This document shows, one piece after another, positions 38,028 through 45,329 of a stretch of 64,000 nucleotides of DNA. The position numbers and the translations under genes were made by a program. The stretch comes from Streptococcus toyakuensis (GTDB lineage: Bacteria; Bacillota; Bacilli; Lactobacillales; Streptococcaceae): positions 1,249,001 through 1,313,000 of the forward strand of contig NZ_AP024523.1 of assembly GCF_024346585.1 (NCBI RefSeq). The letters are read 5' to 3'. Position 1 is the first letter of the stretch, and each line of letters begins with the position of its first letter. Below the pieces are notes generated by a model that worked only from the letters and a program-made list of their open reading frames with translations, did not search any database and was not told the DNA's origin.

Positions 38028-38834
38028 ATGAGTATTAAACTAATTGCCGTCGATATTGACGGAACCCTAGTCAACAGCCAAAAGGAAATCACTCCTGAAG
38101 TCTTTTCTGCCATCCAAGATGCCAAAGAAGCTGGTGTCAAAGTCGTGATTGCAACTGGCCGCCCTATCGCAGGTGTTGCCAAACTTCTCGACGACTTGCA
38201 GTTGAGAGACGAGGGTGACTATGTTGTGACTTTCAATGGTGCCCTTGTCCAAGAAACCGCTACAGGACATGAGATTATCAGCGAATCCTTGACTTATGAG
38301 GACTATCTGGATATGGAATTTCTCAGTCGTAAGCTTGGTGTTCACATGCACGCCATTACCAAGGACGGTATCTACACTGCCAATCGCAATATCGGAAAAT
38401 ACACAGTGCACGAATCAACCCTCGTCAGCATGCCTATCTTCTACCGCACCCCTGAAGAAATGGCCGATAAAGAAATCGTCAAGTGTATGTTCATCGATGA
38501 ACCAGAAATCCTCGATACTGCTATCGAAAAGATACCAGCCGAATTTTACGAGCGCTACTCTATCAACAAATCTGCTCCTTTCTACCTCGAACTCCTTAAA
38601 AAGAATGTGGACAAAGGTTCAGCCATCACTCACCTAGCTGAAAAACTCGGATTGACCAAAGATGAAACCATGGCTATCGGTGACGAAGAAAACGACCGTG
38701 CCATGCTGGAAGTCGTTGGCAACCCTGTAGTCATGGAAAACGGAAATCCAGAAATCAAAAAAATCGCCAAATACATCACCAAAACAAATGACGAATCTGG
38801 CGTTGCCCATGCCATCCGTACATGGGTACTGTAA
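38028..38834 (+). CDS. Cof-type HAD phosphatase
   Basis: 268 residues, HAD IIB hydrolase: motif I VDIDGTLVNSQKEI, motif II VIATGRP, motif IV IGDEENDRAMLEV. Members act on sugar phosphates, FMN or other small phosphates. It follows the HD gene in an apparent operon with a GAGG ribosome site. It is the last core gene before the accessory island. Confidence 0.88.
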   Translation: MSIKLIAVDIDGTLVNSQKEITPEVFSAIQDAKEAGVKVVIATGRPIAGVAKLLDDLQLRDEGDYVVTFNGALVQETATGHEIISESLTYEDYLDMEFLSRKLGVHMHAITKDGIYTANRNIGKYTVHESTLVSMPIFYRTPEEMADKEIVKCMFIDEPEILDTAIEKIPAEFYERYSINKSAPFYLELLKKNVDKGSAITHLAEKLGLTKDETMAIGDEENDRAMLEVVGNPVVMENGNPEIKKIAKYITKTNDESGVAHAIRTWVL

Positions 38835-38877
38835 AATAATTTGAATATAGAAAAAGCACTCCAGAAGTTAGAGATAA

Positions 38878-38930
38878 TGTACTGACCCCAAAAGTTAGAC
38901 AGAAAAATCTTACTTTTGGGGTGCAGTTTA
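38878..38930 (+). mobile_element. IS3-family end remnant
   Basis: TGTACTGACCCCAAAAGTTAGACA at the left and ACTTTTGGGGTGCAGT at the right (53 bp in all) look like the two inverted termini of an IS3/IS150-type element with the interior deleted. CCCCAAAAGT and ACTTTTGGGG pair, but no T run follows, so it is a poor terminator. It marks the core/island boundary. Confidence 0.6.
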
Positions 38931-39069
38931 AGATTCAGTATTTTTGGTTTCTAGTTCTATCCCCTTAATAATTATTAAATCTGAAAAACATAGTACATTA
39001 TGTAAAACCTTTTTCAATTTTTTATTTTACTACAAATTAATATTATTTTTTCTAATGATAATTGATCCA

Positions 39070-40284
39070 CTAATCTTCCTTTATAAATATTGCAGTGCTT
39101 TTCTTAATTAGCTTTTTTTCATAACTCTTTATAAGAATAACCAATAAACTACTTAGTAATCCCAAAATAACTAGACTTAATCTCGGGTTTAAAAGCCAAT
39201 TAAAATAAGCAGCCAGTATCCCTCCAAAAGGAGCAAAAATGGTAGCTATTACAAAAGAACTAGAAAGTATCTTTCCAATATTATACACAGTACTTTCTTG
39301 CTGCTGTATTGTTGTGATCGAAACAGAAGCTATTGTAATTAATCCGCTCAAAATTGAATAACAAATTCCAAAAAATATCCAATTTTCTACTATTCCGCTT
39401 GCCATAATGACAAGTGGGATAGTTGCCATTGATATATTCATTAAGATAAAGGTATTCTTCTTATTCAAAAAAGTAGAAAGAAGGGTTACTGCTATCAAAC
39501 TACCAAATCCAGCAATGGAGTAAACAATCCCAACAAGACTATTTGATAATTTTAATTGATCCTGTAAATAATAAATAATCGTTGCATTGAAGCCTAGCAT
39601 AGCGATATTCACAACAATAGTAAAGAGTAAAGAAATCCTCAACTTAATATTTGTAAAGTTCTCTTTAAAACCTACAAAAATTTCTTTTATATCATCATTA
39701 CCATTCTCCTTGTGTTCTTGATCTGGAATATATGAAATTAGTATTGAAAGAAATAACAATAAGAAAGAAGCACTATTTATAAAAAAAATACTATTAATAT
39801 TAAACTTTAACATTAATACCCCTGCTAGAGCTGGAGAAATTAATTTTGAAATAGTTCGTACACCTTGAAATTGAGAATTATATTTTTGTAATTCTTCCTT
39901 CTCAAATAAAGCAGGAGTAATGACTGAGAATCCTGTTTGAAAAAGTGTCGAAAATAAAGGTAGCAAAAATGCAATAACATAGTAAAAAAATATAGAAACT
40001 GAATATTTAGATAATATTGGTATTACACTACATAATAATGCAGGTATTAATGTAGACCATAATAGTATTTTTTTCTTATTGAAATTATCTAATAAGTAAC
40101 CCATAACGAATCCCAACAAGAATTGAGGTAACAATTCAATAATCACCATTCCTCCCATTGCAAAAGACGAATGAAATTCTTGGTAAATTAAGATTGGAAA
40201 AGCAATTTTCTGAAATCTATCTCCAACATTTGATATAAACTCACCAAAAGTAATTGTATAAAACGTTTTCTTATTAATATCCAA
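39070..40284 (-). CDS. MFS efflux transporter (DHA3/MefA-like)
   Basis: 404 residues, 12 predicted membrane segments, major-facilitator drug/metabolite exporter resembling the macrolide-efflux (MefA) group. Between TM2 and TM3 the short loop LLDNFNKKKILLWS is typical. The ATG overlaps the end of the 99-residue gene by 11 bp, so the two are coupled. The gene is markedly AT-rich compared with the core genes, which fits transfer. A 101-bp piece of it is duplicated at 42308-42408. The substrate is unknown; the Rgg neighbour suggests a signal-controlled product. Confidence 0.8.
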   Translation of the reverse strand: MDINKKTFYTITFGEFISNVGDRFQKIAFPILIYQEFHSSFAMGGMVIIELLPQFLLGFVMGYLLDNFNKKKILLWSTLIPALLCSVIPILSKYSVSIFFYYVIAFLLPLFSTLFQTGFSVITPALFEKEELQKYNSQFQGVRTISKLISPALAGVLMLKFNINSIFFINSASFLLLFLSILISYIPDQEHKENGNDDIKEIFVGFKENFTNIKLRISLLFTIVVNIAMLGFNATIIYYLQDQLKLSNSLVGIVYSIAGFGSLIAVTLLSTFLNKKNTFILMNISMATIPLVIMASGIVENWIFFGICYSILSGLITIASVSITTIQQQESTVYNIGKILSSSFVIATIFAPFGGILAAYFNWLLNPRLSLVILGLLSSLLVILIKSYEKKLIKKSTAIFIKED

Positions 40285-40573
40285 AATGTCCCTTCTTTCT
40301 AGTTAAACCACGATGAATATCACTTTTTATGAAATCGGTAAGACTTATTCCAAACCTCTTTGCAAGAGTTGGTACCGCACTATTTTCACTTAAACCATAC
40401 ATAGTTACTAACTCAATGAAATATACATCCTCGCCAGATACTCTAAAATCAAGATAACAAGTACCATCTATTTCATAATAATCCAAAATAAAGGTAATAT
40501 TCAACCTCCGACTATAATGATAATATCCACAATCAATAACAATATTCATGTAAATTTTAAAAGTTTTTTTCAT
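40274..40573 (-). CDS. Hypothetical 99-residue protein coupled to the MFS gene
   Basis: No family recognised. It is basic and hydrophobic at the start (KKTFKIYMNIVIDCGYYH), then beta-like (LNITFILDYYEIDGTCYLDF), and ends basic (HRGLTRKKGHFGY). Cys15 and Cys38 are the only cysteines. No signal peptide or double-glycine leader. The CCTCCC-side ribosome site (GGGAGG on the minus strand) is strong. It is first gene of a two-gene unit with the exporter, divergent from the Rgg regulator. It could be a small-molecule or peptide-modification partner, an immunity factor or a precursor; none can be supported. Confidence 0.6.
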   Translation of the reverse strand: MKKTFKIYMNIVIDCGYYHYSRRLNITFILDYYEIDGTCYLDFRVSGEDVYFIELVTMYGLSENSAVPTLAKRFGISLTDFIKSDIHRGLTRKKGHFGY

Positions 40574-40589
40574 ACTGAACCTCCCTTTA

Positions 40590-40619
40590 TTTTTTATTTA
40601 TTGTATAATAAATAAAAAA
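40590..40619. promoter_or_regulatory. Perfect palindrome over the divergent rgg/MFS promoters
   Basis: TTTTTTATTTATT (40590-40602), GTAT, AATAAATAAAAAA (40607-40619): 13-bp perfect arms. It contains TATAAT (40604-40609) for the plus-strand regulator, and the reverse strand gives TATACAAT-type -10 sequence for the other side. Candidate operator of the Rgg protein. Confidence 0.6.
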
Positions 40620-40641
40620 CCTTTGAAATTTTGTTGGGAAA

Positions 40642-41499
40642 ATGGGAAATATGAAATCAAAACTTGGTATAACACTCAGAAAAATTCGAAAAGGAAAGAA
40701 AATAAGTTTATCTTCAATTGCTGATAGTAATTTATCTAAATCTCAAATCTCTAGATTTGAACGTGGAGAATCAGAAATCTCTTGTATTCGACTAATCAAT
40801 ATTTTAGATAAATTGCATATAACTTTGGATGAATTTATTATTCTTCATGAAAATAATTCTACTAAAACTGGATCATTCGCTAACTTGGTGCAATATATTC
40901 GAAAACACTACTCCATAAAAAATTTTGATATTATTATTAAATTACTATCAAACTCTTCAAGTTATAACTTGGGTCCTTATGAAAAGACAATGGTAAAATC
41001 GATTCTCTATACAACAAATAAAAATTTTCTCCCCTCGGACGAGGAGTTATTACAGCTAACAGACTATCTTTTTAAAGTTGAAAACTGGGGTTACTATGAA
41101 ATTATACTATTAGGTAACTGTGTAAGAACAATTAAATATAACTCCTACTTCCTATTAACTATAGAAATGTTAAAAAATTATATCTATTCAACATTAAATA
41201 AGACAAATAAACGGCTTGTTACACAATTGGCAATCAATTGCCTAATTGTTAGTATTGATAAAGAAGAATTTCAAAATTGTAGTTTTCTAATCAAAGAAAT
41301 TAAAAAATTACTAAATAATGAATTAAACTATTATGAACAAACCGTCTTCTTATATACATGTGGATACTTTGAATTTAAGTGCAATCCTGCGAACGGAATC
41401 GAAAAGATGAAACAAGCACTTCAGGTATTTGAAATTCTAGGAGAACATAATATAAAAGCACAGTACCAAGAGCACTATGACAAATATATTAATCAATAG
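40642..41499 (+). CDS. Rgg-family transcriptional regulator
   Basis: 285 residues: N-terminal XRE-type HTH ([36 protein letters not shown] at about 12-47) and a C-terminal helical repeat domain as in Rgg/GadR/MutR proteins, which bind short hydrophobic pheromone peptides. Two ATGs (40642 and 40651) are possible and neither has an ideal ribosome site. Divergent from the 99-residue/MFS pair across a palindrome. A 26-codon hydrophobic open frame overlaps its 3' end. Confidence 0.85.
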   Translation: MGNMKSKLGITLRKIRKGKKISLSSIADSNLSKSQISRFERGESEISCIRLINILDKLHITLDEFIILHENNSTKTGSFANLVQYIRKHYSIKNFDIIIKLLSNSSSYNLGPYEKTMVKSILYTTNKNFLPSDEELLQLTDYLFKVENWGYYEIILLGNCVRTIKYNSYFLLTIEMLKNYIYSTLNKTNKRLVTQLAINCLIVSIDKEEFQNCSFLIKEIKKLLNNELNYYEQTVFLYTCGYFEFKCNPANGIEKMKQALQVFEILGEHNIKAQYQEHYDKYINQ

Positions 41500-41557
41500 C
41501 AAATCTTTAACCACCATAGGATTAGTTCTTGTTATTCCAATAGTATTTCTGTACTAA
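41477..41557 (+). CDS. Candidate short hydrophobic peptide downstream of rgg
   Basis: 26 codons: [13 protein letters not shown] followed by [13 protein letters not shown]. It has a polar start and a hydrophobic end, in the style of streptococcal SHP pheromones, and overlaps the end of the regulator gene as many Rap-Phr pairs do. AAGAG precedes the ATG at short spacing. Against it: the last half is antisense to the end of the relaxase-like fragment, so the frame may be fortuitous. No glycine-rich SHP ending. Low confidence. Confidence 0.3.
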   Translation: MTNILINSKSLTTIGLVLVIPIVFLY

Positions 41558-42149
41558 ATTTTTTATCAAAATCCTTATCATTAAGTACTTTTAAAAACAT
41601 TTCTAAATTTTTTATTATGCTCTTATACTCATAAAGATAATGATCTAGCTCCTCTTGAAACACTCTTATTTCTTCGCTTACTTGTTCTACTGTAATTGAT
41701 TCTGGCAAATTTAATTTTGAAAAGTCATATCTTGCAAGCTTTCGACTGCTCACATACTCACTCTTCAAATTGATAAGCACTTCCGCCATCTTATTTAAGT
41801 TGGCGATTTTTTCATTAATTTGATTGAGTTTTATATCTATCTCTGCTATTTCTTTTACTAACTCGTCTTTAATGTCTTGGTATTTCTTATCTGCTTCAGT
41901 TAATTCAATGAAGAGGTTAATCTCAGTAATCTTTTCCTGTAGACTCTTAACTGTAGGTCTTCTGTATGGTATTACTCGACTATCATTGGTTAGCTGTCTT
42001 ATCAATGTTCGTCCTTTGACATACTGATTCTTATCCGAATGTTCTTTGTTATATACAAAGTATGAAGTTGTCTCACGTATAAAGATTTTATATTTTGTTT
42101 GATTCTCTTCTTCCAGAATATCTAATTGATAATTGGGAATCATGACCAC
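41532..42149 (-). pseudogene. Fragment resembling the C-terminal region of an ICE relaxase
   Basis: About 200 codons rich in coiled coil (KITEINLFIELTEADKKYQD, then a long heptad region to about residue 115), with YDFSKLNLPESITVEQVSEE near 140. It reminds me of the C-terminal part of Tn5252-type relaxase/mobilisation proteins, from memory. The 5' end stops abruptly at an IS200/IS605-like hairpin block, its only early starts are GTG/ATG codons at that junction, and no nuclease domain precedes it. Hence a truncated remnant of a conjugative element. Confidence 0.45.
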
Positions 42150-42308
42150 CCGTCAAACGGGTGGTTTGTCCCAGGGCTATAAGCCCAAACTACCAGCCAG
42201 CGCCTAAAGACGCTGGCTTTCACGTTGTTCAAGCCTTATTGCTCTTGACTCGTCACTTGCCTCTCAAAGAGGCTTTAGTATTACTTACCACTATCCCTAA
42301 AGGGATCC
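42145..42308. mobile_element. IS200/IS605-like hairpin-rich end remnant
   Basis: A run of compact hairpins: CCACCCG/CGGGTGG (42146-42164), GGGCTATAAGCCC, GCCAGCG/CGCTGGC (42196-42217), GCCTCT/AGAGGC (42259-42273), ATCCCT/AGGGAT (42293-42306). Such runs are typical of ends of TnpB-bearing IS200/IS605 elements. No tnpA or tnpB remains. Confidence 0.55.
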
Positions 42309-42408
42309 TTCTTATTCAAAAAAGTAGAAAGAAAGGTTACTGCTATCAAACTTCCAAATCCAGCAATTGAGTAAACAATCCCAACAAGACTATTTGATAA
42401 TTTCAATT
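42308..42408 (-). repeat. Duplicated internal fragment of the MFS gene
   Basis: 101 bp matching 39457-39557 with four differences (about 96%). It corresponds to codons in the middle of the exporter gene. It abuts the IS200/IS605-like remnant on one side, and on the other side provides the stop codon of the CYTH gene. Confidence 0.9.
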
Positions 42409-42960
42409 ACGTCCATTTTTTTCTCTCATTAATTGGACATAGCCCTTTGTTTCTATTTTTGAATTTAAAAACGAGAACTCTCCGCACATTTTATCATAAA
42501 AATTATTATAATCTTCTTTTGAAAAATCTCCTAGAATCTCTATTTCAAGATAAAATCCAAGACCATCAATCTTATCTAGATTAATCGTTTTATTTTCTAA
42601 TTCATCATGATAAGTCTTTCTATGTTTACTTATTGTGAAAATATTTGAAAAACCATCTTGCAAGATATTCCTTACAAATTCTAATTTTTCAGATTCTAAC
42701 TCTATTTCACTTTCACTCCACATTCCTTGTTTTATCGTATCTTTTCTTGTGAAAACACATGCTTTATTATCAGCTTCTTGACGAATTCTGTAGATAAAGC
42801 TACATACCTCATCATTTTCAAATTCTCTTCCTTTTATTTTAAAATATTCATCAACTTGCTTATTTTCACTCTTAAATTTATAAGATTTTTCTAAATATGA
42901 AATAGCATTATTATAATCTTTCTCATCGTTGAGTTCAAATCTAACTTCTAATTCATTCAT
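42403..42960 (-). CDS. CYTH-domain protein (class IV adenylate cyclase/ThTPase-like)
   Basis: 185 residues. CYTH signatures: N-terminal ELEVRFELND (E-x-E-x-R in place of ExExK), YRIRQEADNKACVFTRKD, SEIELESE, SKHRKTYHDE, and the late INLDKIDGLGFYLEIEILGD. The fold is a tunnel that binds triphosphates and metal; members cyclise ATP or hydrolyse (thiamine) triphosphate, and the choice cannot be read. The last two residues and stop come from the duplicated MFS fragment, so the C-terminus may be slightly altered. Strong promoter at 43071-43099; probably controlled with the PlcR-like gene next to it. Confidence 0.7.
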   Translation of the reverse strand: MNELEVRFELNDEKDYNNAISYLEKSYKFKSENKQVDEYFKIKGREFENDEVCSFIYRIRQEADNKACVFTRKDTIKQGMWSESEIELESEKLEFVRNILQDGFSNIFTISKHRKTYHDELENKTINLDKIDGLGFYLEIEILGDFSKEDYNNFYDKMCGEFSFLNSKIETKGYVQLMREKNGRN

Positions 42961-43070
42961 TAATTTTACCTCTCAATTCTTCAAAGGCTGAAGTCCCTTT
43001 ACATTCACTCAGTCTATAGTAAGTTTCTGTAGATGTTTTATGGACAAAAGCCTAATATTTTCTTGCACTC

Positions 43071-43099
43071 ATTTTAGCACTTCAATATAATACTGTCAA
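43071..43099 (-). promoter_or_regulatory. Promoter of the CYTH gene
   Basis: Minus-strand TTGACA (43094-43099), 17-bp spacer, TAAAAT (43071-43076). The leader is about 105 nt and contains an open frame without ATG reading KTSTETYYRLSECKGTSAF and ending across the CYTH start; it may be a remnant of a lost upstream gene. Confidence 0.8.
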
Positions 43100-43140
43100 G
43101 AATTTTTATAATATTTTTTATTTATTTTCATTAAATACAT

Positions 43141-43155
43141 ATTTGTATCTTTTGG
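43141..43155 (+). promoter_or_regulatory. 15-bp motif, copy 1 (upstream of the CYTH promoter)
   Basis: ATTTGTATCTTTTGG, an exact inverted copy of 44131-44145 upstream of the neighbouring regulator's promoter. It lies about 42 bp upstream of the CYTH -35. Candidate binding site of the PlcR-like regulator. Confidence 0.5.
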
Positions 43156-43158
43156 ACT

Positions 43159-43184
43159 GAAAAAACGATGCTTATGAACATCGT
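43159..43184 (-). terminator. Terminator of the PlcR-like regulator gene
   Basis: On the minus strand ACGATG and CATCGT form a stem, followed by a T run, just after the regulator stop codon. Confidence 0.75.
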
Positions 43185-43189
43185 CTTTA

Positions 43190-44056
43190 CTATTCTGTTA
43201 GATCTGCAATGTAATGCTCAATTTTTAGAGCCATTGACATATTGCCCTCAAGCTTATATAGGAAATAAGCCGTTTCAAAGTAATCTTTTACTGCAACTTT
43301 AGAAGAAAAATTCTTACTGACATTTCCCATCAATACATACAAATCAGCCAAAAGATATGTTGTTCTATACATCTTACATTGCTTTATCGTATCTGTGATT
43401 TTAGTAATAGCCTCTTCAGTATTATTCTGCAACCATAGATAGCGACAAACATTATAATTAAATTTAATAGAAAGGTTTAATTCTTCGATTGTGTTTAACT
43501 TGAGTTGATTTACTTGACACTCTAACTTTTCTCGAATTTTATTAAAACTCTCTAAAACTTCAATATCATAATAAAAATTAAATAGAGTATTTGCAACTTG
43601 AAGGTAGATCAGGTCAGTTACATTTAACTGAGACAGTACCTTCTCCAATCTTGCCACAGCCTCTTCTTTTTGCCCATAGAAATAAAAATCTATAAGAGAT
43701 TTTATCCACTCCATATAAAACTTATCTACTAGAGACAAGCGATGTACCTTTACACTCTCTAGTTCATATATATATTTCAAAGACTCATAATTTCGATTTG
43801 TGATAAAAGTCTGGGCTAACTTCTTAAACTCTAGTAGCTCATCAATCTCCTCTCCAATCTGCTCATTATAAAAATAATCTATACTAACTTTTAACTTCTT
43901 AGACAGAGCATATAAAAAGTCGGCTCCTGGAGTAAATTCTCCATTCTCTAATCGACTAATCTGTCCCTGTTTACATATCCCCTCAGCCAATTCTCGCTGA
44001 GACATTTTTAATTCTTTTCGTCTATTTTTTAATCTTGTTGCTAATAGTGTGCCCAC
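43190..44056 (-). CDS. PlcR/TprA-like HTH-TPR regulator
   Basis: 288 residues. N-terminal XRE HTH (LKNRRKELKMSQRELAEGIC, KQGQISRLENGEFTPG) and a TPR-like helical domain from about 70 to the end. This is the layout of RRNPP quorum-sensing receptors (PlcR, TprA). The start is GTG at 44056 with AAAGGA upstream; promoter at 44093-44121. No convincing cognate peptide gene was found nearby. Different subfamily from the Rgg protein at 40.6 kb. Confidence 0.8.
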   Translation of the reverse strand: MGTLLATRLKNRRKELKMSQRELAEGICKQGQISRLENGEFTPGADFLYALSKKLKVSIDYFYNEQIGEEIDELLEFKKLAQTFITNRNYESLKYIYELESVKVHRLSLVDKFYMEWIKSLIDFYFYGQKEEAVARLEKVLSQLNVTDLIYLQVANTLFNFYYDIEVLESFNKIREKLECQVNQLKLNTIEELNLSIKFNYNVCRYLWLQNNTEEAITKITDTIKQCKMYRTTYLLADLYVLMGNVSKNFSSKVAVKDYFETAYFLYKLEGNMSMALKIEHYIADLTE

Positions 44057-44092
44057 ATTTGCATTTTCCTTTTCTATTCGATTTCAATTTCA

Positions 44093-44121
44093 ATTGTAAC
44101 ATGATTAAATTTTAAATACAA
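44093..44121 (-). promoter_or_regulatory. Promoter of the PlcR-like regulator
   Basis: Minus-strand TTGTAT (44116-44121), 17-bp spacer, TACAAT (44093-44098) preceded by TGT (extended -10). Confidence 0.65.
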
Positions 44122-44130
44122 ATTAATAAA

Positions 44131-44145
44131 CCAAAAGATACAAAT
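44131..44145 (-). promoter_or_regulatory. 15-bp motif, copy 2 (upstream of the regulator promoter)
   Basis: ATTTGTATCTTTTGG on the minus strand, an exact copy of 43141-43155 in inverted orientation, 10 bp upstream of the regulator's -35. Confidence 0.5.
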
Positions 44146-44170
44146 TATATATAAGCAATGACTAGATAGG

Positions 44171-44512
44171 TTATTTTTGAAAACCTATCCCTTCTTCTTT
44201 TGAGATTTTCTTACTCAAACGATTGATAAAACTATTAACGTTAAATGTACTAGATGTTAGACTATCACGTTTAGATTTTGCTATTGATAGATTTAACAGA
44301 CCAGAAATAGTCTTTTACAACATATCAAATTCAGGAGAATAATAACGATTTTCCCCATTTTTTTACACTCTCTAGTTCATAACAATCAATTCATCTTGTC
44401 ACATACCTTAGCCAGAAAAATCTACACCAAATCTTTTCGAAAGCTGTTTAAAGCTTTGTACTTGCTTTCTGAGTTCATAGTTCTGAACCTTTATCTCATT
44501 TGTCCAATTCCA
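44171..44512 (-). pseudogene. Decayed coding sequence of unknown origin
   Basis: Readable protein segments in shifting frames on the minus strand: NWTNEIKVQNYELRKQVQSF then KQLSKRFGVDFSG (to a stop at 44408), YELESVKKW after it, and NRYYSPEFDML, stop, KTISGLLNLSIAKSKRDSL to a stop at 44171. At least one frameshift and two in-frame stops. It is probably a relic of a mobile-element gene. I do not recognise the family. Confidence 0.45.
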
Positions 44513-44612
44513 TAATAAAAATAAGGACATTCTAATAATGGAAGTCTTTATTTTTAAACTAATAGATATCAAAGTTACTTTGCTGATCCACTTTATTAGG
44601 CTCTATAATCAT

Positions 44613-44648
44613 TGACCAAAATATAATTTTTGGTCATGATTTGGTCAA
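44613..44648 (-). promoter_or_regulatory. Operator-like promoter without a gene
   Basis: Minus-strand TTGACC (44643-44648), 17-bp spacer, TATATT (44620-44625). It overlaps three copies of TGACCAAA: TGACCAAAA/TTTTGGTCA (44613-44636) as a palindrome plus TTTGGTCA at 44640-44647. It points into the decayed sequence at 44.2-44.5 kb, so it is probably its original regulated promoter. Confidence 0.5.
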
Positions 44649-44749
44649 AAAGACAAAAAATACTAAATTATTTTTAAAAATGAACTTGTGATAATTGCCT
44701 TCAAATAAACATTTTGAATTTTCTTTGTCTTTCTTTACATTTCTAAAAA

Positions 44750-44821
44750 TGCCCCCTGCCGGAATCGAACCAGCAACTACTCCTTAGGAGGGAGTTGTTA
44801 TATCCATTGAACTAAGGGAGC
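44750..44821 (-). tRNA. tRNA-Arg (anticodon CCU)
   Basis: 72-nt cloverleaf without encoded CCA. Acceptor GCTCCCT pairs with AGGGGGC; anticodon stem ACTCC/GGAGT with loop CTCCTAA (anticodon CCT); T stem GCTGG/CCGGC with TTCGATT loop. It reads AGG codons. Its 5' end lies five bases after the rplS terminator, with no separate promoter visible. Confidence 0.93.
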
Positions 44822-44826
44822 TAGAT

Positions 44827-44856
44827 AAAAACTCTGCTGAATGAGCAGAGTTTTTT
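44827..44856 (-). terminator. rplS terminator
   Basis: ACTCTGCT and AGCAGAGT with a five-base loop, flanked by A and T runs. On the minus strand the T run ends just before tRNA-Arg. Confidence 0.9.
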
Positions 44857-44863
44857 AGTCGAA

Positions 44864-45211
44864 TTAACGACGGATTTCTTTGATACGAGCTGCTTTACCT
44901 TGAAGAGCACGCAAGTAGTACAATTTCGCACGACGTACTTTACCGTAACGAACAACTTCGATCTTTTCAACACGTGGAGTGTGGATTGGGAAGATACGCT
45001 CAACACCTACACCGTTAGAGATTTTACGAACTGTGTAGTTTTCTGAGATGCCAGCACCTTTACGTGCGATAACAACACCTTCAAAAATCTGGATACGTTC
45101 ACGGTTACCTTCGACAACTTTCGCGTGTACACGAACAGTGTCACCAGGACGGAATGATGGGATATCTGTACGAAGTTGACCTTCAGTCAAGCTTTGGATT
45201 AATGGATTCAT
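44864..45211 (-). CDS. rplS: Ribosomal protein L19
   Basis: 115 residues, 50S subunit protein at the subunit interface. Family core [20 protein letters not shown] and [20 protein letters not shown], and the basic end [20 protein letters not shown] are complete. Monocistronic with a structured leader upstream (L19-leader type) and a strong terminator. Confidence 0.97.
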
Positions 45212-45289
45212 TTTATTCTCCTATCTTTGTCAATCTTGAGGAATCTTCCTCAGCGGATAAACTGTATTTTTGTGCGTCCATTACACACA
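45212..45289 (-). promoter_or_regulatory. Structured rplS leader (L19-leader type)
   Basis: About 78 nt folding as CTGTAT/ATACAG around TTGTG/CACAA, then TGAGGAA/TTCCTCA, then the ribosome site AGGAG. It fits the L19 leader RNA known in Firmicutes, which is thought to mediate autoregulation by L19. Confidence 0.7.
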
Positions 45290-45295
45290 AGATAC

Positions 45296-45324
45296 AGTTT
45301 ACCAAATTTCCACAAAAAAGTAAA
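45296..45324 (-). promoter_or_regulatory. rplS promoter
   Basis: Minus-strand TTTACT (45319-45324), 17-bp spacer, TAAACT (45296-45301). Confidence 0.7.
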
Positions 45325-45329
45325 GAAAT

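Noticed and set aside
43160..43190. Sixteen-codon frame after the PlcR-like gene as its signal peptide
   Set aside because: It lies inside the terminator hairpin and has no ribosome site.
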